NCBI GenBank assembly: GCA_044221555.1
Contig: JBGAOY010000050.1
Coordinates: forward strand, 1-10,844
Reading direction: 5' to 3'
Length of the DNA stretch: 10,844 bases
Source of the DNA: JAEUJM01 sp044221555
GTDB lineage: Bacteria; Actinomycetota; Acidimicrobiia; Acidimicrobiales; DATDAH01
The notes under the pieces were generated by a model that saw nothing but the letters and a program-made list of their open reading frames with translations, ran no database searches and was not told where the DNA came from. The translations under genes were made by a program, and so were the position numbers. Of this stretch, positions 5,849-10,844 are shown piece by piece (position 1 is the stretch's first letter; every line of letters starts with the position of its first letter).

Positions 5849-7159
5849 TCAGGTCGGAGCCGGGTCGTAGTAGAAGATGTGGCCCAGCACCCGCACCGCC
5901 AGCCGGGCCGGGCCCAGCACCGCCTGCTGGTTGGGCGGCGACGTCGTGGGTGTCGTGGTCGGCGGCGTGGTGGTGGGGGGAGCGGTCGTCGGCGGCGCGG
6001 TGGTCGACGTGGTCACCGTCCGTGGCTCGAGCAGGTGGGTCAAGGTCGTCCACACCGGCTTGAACGTCCCGTTCTGGCGACGCACCCCGAAGTACGCCTC
6101 GCGGTTGGTGGTGTCACCGTTGTCCCGGTCGTAGCTGTAGAGGTAGAACCGCTTCACGTAGGACCACTCGTCGAAGGCCCGGGTGATCGCCTGCCGGGTG
6201 TAGCTGGCCTGGGTCGTCTCCGACACCGTGTACTGGGCGTTGGGGGCGGTGCTCCACCCCACCTCGGTGATCCACACCGGCTTCGGCATGTCGTGGGCCA
6301 CGGTGATCTGGCGGATGATCTCGATGCGCCTGAAGTCCCAGCGCCCGTCGGCGTTGTCGGTCATCGGGCTACCAGCCGGGTACGGGTGGACGCTGTAGAC
6401 GTCGAAGTAGGCGCCCAGCCCCGGATCGGCCCGCAGCACCTCGTCGATCCAGTTGCGGATCGGGCCACCGCCACCGGTCTGCAGCAACTCCGCGGCGATC
6501 ACCACGTCGACGTTGCGGTCGAGGCCGTGCACCGACGACCCGGTGGCCCGCACGAGCCGGGCGTAGCCGGCCGGATCGGGCAGCGGGCCCCAGTAGGTGT
6601 CGCTCCACGGCTCGTTCCAGATCTGGATCGACGTGAGCGGCATCGGCGTGAGGTCGGGGCGCACCGAGGTCCAGAAGGTGCCGCCGGCGTGGTAGCGGGC
6701 GACGACGGCTCGGGCGAAGGCCACGTAGTCGGCGTTGTTGGCCGGCGGGAAGCGGTCGCTGCGATCGGGGTGGTTCGAGGCCCATGCGGGCGGCGACCCG
6801 AGGATCGGGAGGACATCGACGCGGGCACGGGCGGCGGCAGCCATGAGCTGGTCGGTGCGGCTCCAGTCGAAGCGGCCCCGCTGCGGCTCGATCACCCGCC
6901 ACTCGAACCCTTCACGGGTCCGGGTGACGCCGATGGCGGCCATCCGTGAGAACTCGGTGTACGTACCGTCCTCGGCGCCCCAGATCTCGTGGGTGTTCAT
7001 GCCGATCCGGTTGGCGTACGGCGACGGCACCGTGGCTGCTGCAGCGGCGTCGGCAGCATCCGACGCTCCGCCCACCGACAGCAACCCGATCCCGAGGAGC
7101 AAGCAGAGTCCGATGAGCGCTATCCGGACTGACCAGCGGGGGTCTTGATGACTCGTCAT
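5849..7159 (-). CDS. Secreted GH39-like glycoside hydrolase with Thr/Pro-rich tail
   Basis: A 436-residue exported protein. A signal peptide or N-terminal anchor covers about 10-42 (basic, then hydrophobic, then Ala-rich). The catalytic barrel runs about 48-378. IQIWNEPW carries the probable acid/base Glu183, and VWITEVGW carries the probable nucleophile Glu299; the two glutamates follow strands 4 and 7 as in clan A retaining glycosidases. EPQRGRFDWSRTD (91-103) is the familiar early GH39/GH5-type motif. Residues about 381-409 form a Thr/Pro linker of TTAPP-like repeats, followed by a 27-residue C-terminus with no sorting signal or membrane helix. PslG-type endoglycosidases of polysaccharide loci are a plausible relative, but the substrate cannot be read. 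Start: the ATG at 7159 has GGAAGGA five bases upstream and begins just before the signal peptide; an in-frame ATG at 7216 would add 19 residues without such a site. It lies 84 bases downstream of the epimerase gene. Confidence 0.85.
   Translation of the reverse strand: MTSHQDPRWSVRIALIGLCLLLGIGLLSVGGASDAADAAAAATVPSPYANRIGMNTHEIWGAEDGTYTEFSRMAAIGVTRTREGFEWRVIEPQRGRFDWSRTDQLMAAAARARVDVLPILGSPPAWASNHPDRSDRFPPANNADYVAFARAVVARYHAGGTFWTSVRPDLTPMPLTSIQIWNEPWSDTYWGPLPDPAGYARLVRATGSSVHGLDRNVDVVIAAELLQTGGGGPIRNWIDEVLRADPGLGAYFDVYSVHPYPAGSPMTDNADGRWDFRRIEIIRQITVAHDMPKPVWITEVGWSTAPNAQYTVSETTQASYTRQAITRAFDEWSYVKRFYLYSYDRDNGDTTNREAYFGVRRQNGTFKPVWTTLTHLLEPRTVTTSTTAPPTTAPPTTTPPTTTPTTSPPNQQAVLGPARLAVRVLGHIFYYDPAPT
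5933..6019 (-). repeat. Thr/Pro-encoding simple repeat in the glycosidase gene
   Basis: About 29 codons made mostly of Thr and Pro (units like TTAPP and TTTPP). On the plus strand this is a G/T-rich run of GGCGGCGTGGT-like words. Such linkers connect an exported catalytic domain to another part and are typical glycosylation sites in actinobacteria. Confidence 0.75.
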
Positions 7160-7178
7160 CTCGGTCCTTCCCTCGTGT

Positions 7179-7205
7179 GTCGCCGGGTCCCAGATGCCCG
7201 GCGAC
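7179..7205 (-). promoter_or_regulatory. Hairpin in the leader between the epimerase and glycosidase genes
   Basis: A perfect nine-base-pair stem (7179-7187 with 7197-7205) encloses a nine-base loop, with no T-tract. On the minus strand it ends 7 bases before the GGAAGGA ribosome-binding site of the glycosidase gene. It could weaken read-through from the epimerase gene, protect the mRNA end, or be chance. Confidence 0.45.
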
Positions 7206-7243
7206 CTCCGAGTCATCGGTGCGCCACGAGTGGGCCTGAAGGA

Positions 7244-8368
7244 CTATTTCGCCCCGAGCAACCGCTTGATAGCGTCGATGGACCGTCTGCTCGCATCGCC
7301 GTCGCCGTAGGGCGACGCCACCGCGGCGAGCCGGGCGTGGACGCCCGCCGGGTCGTCCAGCCAGCGGCCGGCGGCGAGGCCGATCCCGGGCCCGACCGAG
7401 GTCAGCTCCGAGAACGTGCCGAGCACCTCGGGGCGCTCGGTGGACCGCCGCACGACGACCACAGGGCGCTTCACCACGCTGGCCTCCTCCTGCACACCAC
7501 CCGAGTCCGACACCGCGCCGGCCGCGTCGGCGAAGAGGCCCAGGAAGTCCCGTGAGCCCAGCGGCGGCACCGTCCGCAGCGACGGGAGGCGGTCCGAGAG
7601 GCCGAAGGCCTCGATGCGGGCGGCGAGGCGGGGGTGCACGGGAAGGACGACCGGCACCGGCAGCGCCACGAGCTCGTCGAGGATGGTGCGGAGCGTCTCG
7701 GGGTCGTCCACGTTCTCGGGCCGGTGGAAGGTGGACAGCACGTAGTGCTCGCGGGTCACGCCGTGGTCCTCGAGCAGGGCCGAGCGCTCCTCGGGGGTCG
7801 GCAGCAGCTCGAGCACCGCCTCCACCACGGTGTTGCCGGTGATCTCGATCCGCGCGTCGGGGATGGCGGCGGCCAGCAGGTTCTGTCGACTCGTCTCGGT
7901 CGGCGCGAGGCACAGATCGCTGAGGTGGTCGACGACGACCCGGTTGTGCTCCTCGGGCATGGCCCGGTCGTGGCTGCGCAGCCCGGCCTCGACGTGCACC
8001 AGCGGGATCTCGCGGGCGTTGGCGGCCAGAGCCCCCGCCAGCGCGCTGTTCGTGTCGCCCTGCACCACGACCGCGGCGGGCCGCTCGGCTGCGAAGGCGT
8101 CGTCCAACCTGCTGGTCGCGTCGCCGATCTGGGCGCCCCGCGACCGCCCACCCACGTCGAGCGCCTCGATCGGCACGTCGAGGCCGAACTGGGCGAAGAA
8201 GACGTCGGACAGCTCGGCGTCGTAGTGCTGGCCGGTGTGGATCACCCGGGCACGGTCGCCCAGGCCCCGGATGATGCCCGCGAGCTTCACGATCTCGGGC
8301 CGGGTGCCGAGCACCACGGCGATGCGCTGCTCTGTGTCGTTCGCGTGACCGCTCATCACGGTCATCAT
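7244..8368 (-). CDS. wecB: UDP-N-acetylglucosamine 2-epimerase (non-hydrolysing)
   Basis: Interconverts UDP-GlcNAc and UDP-ManNAc in the cytoplasm, supplying ManNAc-type sugars for surface polymers. The 374-residue protein has family landmarks in order: VVLGTRPEIVK (18-28), TGQHYD (45-50), QGDTNSALAGALAA (103-116), HVEAGLRS (125-132) and MPEEHNR (137-143). Further on come the HRPEN active-site loop (215-219; HRREN in E. coli) and SDSGGVQEEA (287-296), which grips the UDP phosphates. The GTRPE start is nearer WecB/MnaA than WbpI-type diacetamido-uronate epimerases, which I recall as GARPQ, so GlcNAc is favoured; a modified UDP-sugar remains possible. Start: in-frame ATGs at 8368, 8365 and 8356 are equally short of a good ribosome-binding site; the outermost is taken. 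The frame open to 8485 would run into the divergent aminotransferase. The glycosidase follows on the same strand. Confidence 0.92.
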   Translation of the reverse strand: MMTVMSGHANDTEQRIAVVLGTRPEIVKLAGIIRGLGDRARVIHTGQHYDAELSDVFFAQFGLDVPIEALDVGGRSRGAQIGDATSRLDDAFAAERPAAVVVQGDTNSALAGALAANAREIPLVHVEAGLRSHDRAMPEEHNRVVVDHLSDLCLAPTETSRQNLLAAAIPDARIEITGNTVVEAVLELLPTPEERSALLEDHGVTREHYVLSTFHRPENVDDPETLRTILDELVALPVPVVLPVHPRLAARIEAFGLSDRLPSLRTVPPLGSRDFLGLFADAAGAVSDSGGVQEEASVVKRPVVVVRRSTERPEVLGTFSELTSVGPGIGLAAGRWLDDPAGVHARLAAVASPYGDGDASRRSIDAIKRLLGAK

Positions 8369-8468
8369 GGCGCGTGCGTCCCGATCGCCCGCACTGCGCT
8401 CGGGGAGGACGGACCTCTTTTGGGTCGGTGTTCTAAGCGACCGGGGAGGTGCGGCCGACGAGGACGGG
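8369..8468. promoter_or_regulatory. Divergent promoter region between epimerase and aminotransferase genes
   Basis: A 100-base gap separates two genes transcribed away from each other, so it should hold both promoters. It contains a short A/T-richer patch around 8417-8436 in an otherwise G/C-rich stretch. I cannot point to convincing -35/-10 pairs on either strand. Confidence 0.4.
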
Positions 8469-9683
8469 GTGACTTCACCACGCATCGAATTGCCATCGGA
8501 TCAGGTCGCGTCGGGGCGAACGCTCGGCCACGAGGAGCTCGACCTGCTGGCAGAGGTGATCGCCTCCGGCACGTTGACGGCCACGAAGGGGGTGCAGACG
8601 CCTCGGCTCGAGGAGGAGCTGCAGGCCACCTTCGGGGTGGCCCACGCCGTCGCGTGCTCGTCGGGCACCGCGGCGGTGCACACGGCCGTGGCCGCGATCG
8701 ACCCCGAGCCCGGCGACGAGATCGTCACCACGTCGATCACCGACATGGGGGCCATCACCCCGATCCTGTACCAGGCCGCCATCCCGGTGTTCGCCGACGT
8801 CGACCCCGTCACCGGGAACGTCACCGCCGACACCATCGCGGCCTGCCTCAGCGACCGCACCAAGGCGATCATCGTCACGCACCTGTTCGGCAACCCGTGC
8901 GACATGGCGCCGATCATGGCCCTGGCCGACGCCCGAGGGATCCCCGTGATCGAGGACTGCGCCCAGGCCTACCTGGCCGCGGCGGGCGACGACCTCGTGG
9001 GGACGATCGGCGCGATCGGCTGCTTCAGCCTCCAGCAGGGCAAGCACATCACCACGGGGGAGGGCGGCTTCGTCATCACCGACGACGCCGACCTGGCCCG
9101 GCGCATGCGGGTCTTCGTGAACAAGGCCTGGCCCTACGGCGAGGCGGGCCCCGACCACGAGTTCCTCGCGCTCAACTACCGCACGACCGAGTTGGCCAGT
9201 GCGGTGGGCCGGGCCCAGCTGGCCAAGCTGGCCGACGGTGTGGAGCGGCGCATCGCGGCTGCCGACCGCCTGACCAAGCAGCTCTCGGGCCTCGACGCGA
9301 TCGTCACCCCGAGCGTCGGCCCGGCGGACACGGCGGTGTACTGGCGCTACGCCCTGCACGTCGATCGCGACCAGTTGCCCGGCGGTCCCGACGCGGTGGC
9401 GGCCGCGCTGCGCGAGGTCGACGTGGCGTCGGCGCCGCGCTACATCCAGAAGCCCGCCTTCCGATGCGCGGTCATCGCCGAGCAGCGCACGTTCGGTGAC
9501 AGCCGTTTCCCGTTCACCCTGGCCCGCCCCGCGGCGGTGGACTACGCCGCCGAGCGGTTCCCCGGCACGTTCGACTACCTGGCGTCGGTCCTGGTCCTGC
9601 CGTGGAACGAGCGCTTCACGGACGACCACGTGGACCATCTGGCGGGCGCGCTCGGCGCCGCCGTGGCCGAGTTGGCCGACTGA
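8469..9683 (+). CDS. DegT/DnrJ/EryC1/StrS-family sugar aminotransferase
   Basis: PLP-dependent aminotransferase that puts an amino group on a keto-sugar nucleotide or keto-cyclitol, usually with glutamate or glutamine as donor. The 404-residue length is typical. Landmarks: SSGTAA (64-69, PLP phosphate), EDCAQAY (162-168; Asp163 pairs with the pyridine nitrogen), CFSLQQGKHITTGEGG (185-200; Lys192 forms the Schiff base) and LNYRTTELASAVGRAQL (235-251). The SLQQGKH form of the lysine motif differs from the more common SFHPxKxIT and recalls scyllo-inosose-type or related members, so the substrate is uncertain. Start: the GTG at 8469 is preceded by GAGGA at 8460-8464 and matches the family N-terminus (LPSDQV...GRTLGHEELDLLAEVI). 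The frame is open to an ATG at 8367, which would overlap the divergent epimerase start. The oxidoreductase gene follows after 50 bases, probably in the same transcript. Confidence 0.92.
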   Translation: MTSPRIELPSDQVASGRTLGHEELDLLAEVIASGTLTATKGVQTPRLEEELQATFGVAHAVACSSGTAAVHTAVAAIDPEPGDEIVTTSITDMGAITPILYQAAIPVFADVDPVTGNVTADTIAACLSDRTKAIIVTHLFGNPCDMAPIMALADARGIPVIEDCAQAYLAAAGDDLVGTIGAIGCFSLQQGKHITTGEGGFVITDDADLARRMRVFVNKAWPYGEAGPDHEFLALNYRTTELASAVGRAQLAKLADGVERRIAAADRLTKQLSGLDAIVTPSVGPADTAVYWRYALHVDRDQLPGGPDAVAAALREVDVASAPRYIQKPAFRCAVIAEQRTFGDSRFPFTLARPAAVDYAAERFPGTFDYLASVLVLPWNERFTDDHVDHLAGALGAAVAELAD

Positions 9684-9722
9684 CCGACTGACCGTCCGAC
9701 CGATCGATCGAGCGACGTACGA
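9676..9722 (+). repeat. Degenerate 8-base tandem repeat across the aminotransferase stop
   Basis: Six consecutive units of about 8 bases: CCGACTGA, CCGACTGA, CCGTCCGA, CCGATCGA, TCGAGCGA, then CGTACGA. The first two are identical. The first unit contains the aminotransferase stop codon TGA (9681-9683), and the run ends just where the next gene's ribosome-binding site begins. Confidence 0.65.
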
Positions 9723-9733
9723 GGAGCCCCCTG

Positions 9734-10786
9734 ATGACGGATCGTGCCCAACCCAAGCCGCTGGATCTCGCCCTCGTCGGCGCCGGCCGCATCGCGCAGG
9801 CCTACGTGGACGTGGCGGCGGCGTCGTCCTGCGTGAACGTCGTGGCCGTCGCCGACGTCGACGAGTCTGCCGCGGCGCGGCTGGCCCGCAAGTTCGGCGA
9901 CGCTCGCTCCTTCGGATCCCACGACGCGCTCTTGTCGTCGCTGGAGCCCGATGGCGTGATCATCGCGTCGCCCCCCTCGACCCACGGGCCGATCGCCCTG
10001 GAGTTCCTCGGGCGGGGCATCCCGGTGTTCTGCGAGAAGCCCCTGGCGGTCGACGCCGAGACCGCCGCCGGCATGATCAGGGCTGCGGAGAAGGCGGGCG
10101 TGGTGTTGACCATGGCGGCCAAGTTCCGCTTCGCCGAGGACGTGACCAAGGCCCGCCACATCGTGGAGTCGGGGATCCTGGGTGAGCTGATGCTGTTCGA
10201 GAACGCCTTCACCTCCCGGGTCGACATGGCGGGTCGGTGGAACGCAGACCCCCGGGTGAGCGGCGGCGGGGTGCTGATCGACAACGGCACGCACTCGGTG
10301 GACATCGCCCGGTTCTTCCTGGGGCCCATCGGCCAGGTGATGGCCGTCGAGGGCAAGCGCACCCAGAAGCTGGCCGTCGAGGACACGGTTCGGGTGTTCC
10401 TGCGCTCCGTGAACGACGTGATCGGGAGCATCGACCTGTCCTGGAGCATGGACAAGAGCCTCGACAACTACGTGTCCATCTTCGGCACGGAGGGCGAGAT
10501 CCGGGTGGGGTGGCGCTGCTCGAGCTTCCGTCAGGTGTCGAGCCCCGAGTGGGTGTCGTTCGGCAGCGGGTACGACAAGGTCGGCTCGATGGGTGGGGCG
10601 GTCGAGAACTTCTGCCACGCCGTCCGGGGCGAGGAGCCCCTCCTGATCACCGCCGAGGACGCGCTCGCGTCGGTCGCCGTGATCGAGCAGGCGTACGCCT
10701 CGCTGGCGGCCGACCACTGGGTGCCCGTTCCCTCGTCGATCGCCAAGATCCCGGTCCGTCGCGCCCGGGGTGGCAGCGCGGCGTGA
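9734..10786 (+). CDS. Gfo/Idh/MocA-family NAD(P)-dependent oxidoreductase
   Basis: A 350-residue dehydrogenase acting on a sugar, sugar nucleotide or cyclitol. The N-terminal Rossmann domain starts with ALVGAGRIAQ (13-22, dinucleotide-binding loop) and has VADVDES at 39-45 for the ribose. CEKPLAV (100-106) is the family hallmark, with Lys102. The C-terminal alpha/beta domain has SGGGVLIDNGTHSVDIARFF (176-195), whose Asp183 and His187 are the usual substrate-site residues. In biosynthetic loci such enzymes often make the 3-keto sugar that a neighbouring DegT-type aminotransferase uses (the WlbA/WbpB arrangement). The tandem gene pair here fits that idea, but the substrate is inference. The start is firm: GAGGAG at 9721-9726 lies seven bases before the ATG at 9734. 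Confidence 0.92.
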   Translation: MTDRAQPKPLDLALVGAGRIAQAYVDVAAASSCVNVVAVADVDESAAARLARKFGDARSFGSHDALLSSLEPDGVIIASPPSTHGPIALEFLGRGIPVFCEKPLAVDAETAAGMIRAAEKAGVVLTMAAKFRFAEDVTKARHIVESGILGELMLFENAFTSRVDMAGRWNADPRVSGGGVLIDNGTHSVDIARFFLGPIGQVMAVEGKRTQKLAVEDTVRVFLRSVNDVIGSIDLSWSMDKSLDNYVSIFGTEGEIRVGWRCSSFRQVSSPEWVSFGSGYDKVGSMGGAVENFCHAVRGEEPLLITAEDALASVAVIEQAYASLAADHWVPVPSSIAKIPVRRARGGSAA

Positions 10787-10844
10787 GCCCGAGCAACGCC
10801 GCCTATTTGGCCGAAAGGAATTCAGGCGGGGCCCGAGCGAAGGT
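10783..10844 (+). CDS. Possible next gene, first 20 codons only
   Basis: The GTG at 10783 overlaps the oxidoreductase stop as GTGA, the usual 4-base coupling in tight operons, and its frame is open to the window edge. The start would read VSPSNAAYLAERNSGGARAK. No clear ribosome-binding site or family motif is visible. The stretch could instead be ordinary intergenic DNA ahead of a later start. Confidence 0.3.
   Translation, partial: MSPSNAAYLAERNSGGARAK

Noticed and set aside
7634..9499. Plus-strand open frame of 621 codons
   Set aside because: It runs antisense through wecB and then out of frame through the aminotransferase; the translation is Arg/Gly/His-rich shadow sequence.
8475..9638. 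Minus-strand open frame of 387 codons
   Set aside because: It is antisense to the aminotransferase, with no motif.
10787..10839. Short direct repeat GCCCGAGC at 10787-10794 and 10832-10839
   Set aside because: Eight bases of high-GC sequence in a short stretch is easily chance, and no element is seen with it.

Overview
The window is two unequal pieces. Positions 1 to about 1193 have moderate GC and mixed codon use. They hold two minus-strand genes: the C-terminal end of a multicopper oxidase and, 9 bases behind it, a membrane protein that runs off the left edge and resembles ZIP-type metal transporters. From about 1194 to the end the DNA is strongly GC-rich with G/C in nearly every third codon position. 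The gene content there fits a high-GC actinobacterium: actinobacterial-type RpiB with a GGSG active-site loop, a long-form low-molecular-weight tyrosine phosphatase, DUF4012 and an LPXTG surface protein. I suspect Acidimicrobiia or a relative, but that is inference. Both genes at the boundary lose their 5' ends there, and this fits an assembly chimera better than a biological transfer. It is the main quality warning for the window.

Actinobacterial part, left half (1194-5683, plus strand): a phosphotyrosine phosphatase, ribose-5-phosphate isomerase B (rpiB), serine hydroxymethyltransferase (glyA) and a membrane-anchored DUF4012 protein, all closely spaced and probably co-transcribed. A 137-base gap with a long inverted repeat follows. 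Then comes a very small gene for a 96-residue secreted protein with a textbook LPXTG sorting signal and only about 24 residues of predicted mature chain. Two strong hairpins (5741-5774 and 5805-5836) close off the convergent genes on either side.

Actinobacterial part, right half (5849-10844): a minus-strand pair made of a wecB-like UDP-N-acetylglucosamine 2-epimerase followed by a secreted GH39-like glycosidase with a Thr/Pro-rich tail. Transcribed away from it on the plus strand are a DegT/DnrJ/EryC1/StrS sugar aminotransferase and a Gfo/Idh/MocA oxidoreductase. A possible further gene starts with a 4-base overlap at 10783.

Taken together, the right half looks like part of a cell-surface polysaccharide locus. 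Epimerase, oxidoreductase and aminotransferase are the enzyme types that make amino- or diamino-sugar nucleotides. The exported glycosidase could trim or release the polymer, and the DUF4012 and LPXTG proteins lie at the membrane and wall. The exact sugar cannot be read from this window. I saw no rRNA, tRNA, CRISPR array, insertion sequence or phage gene.
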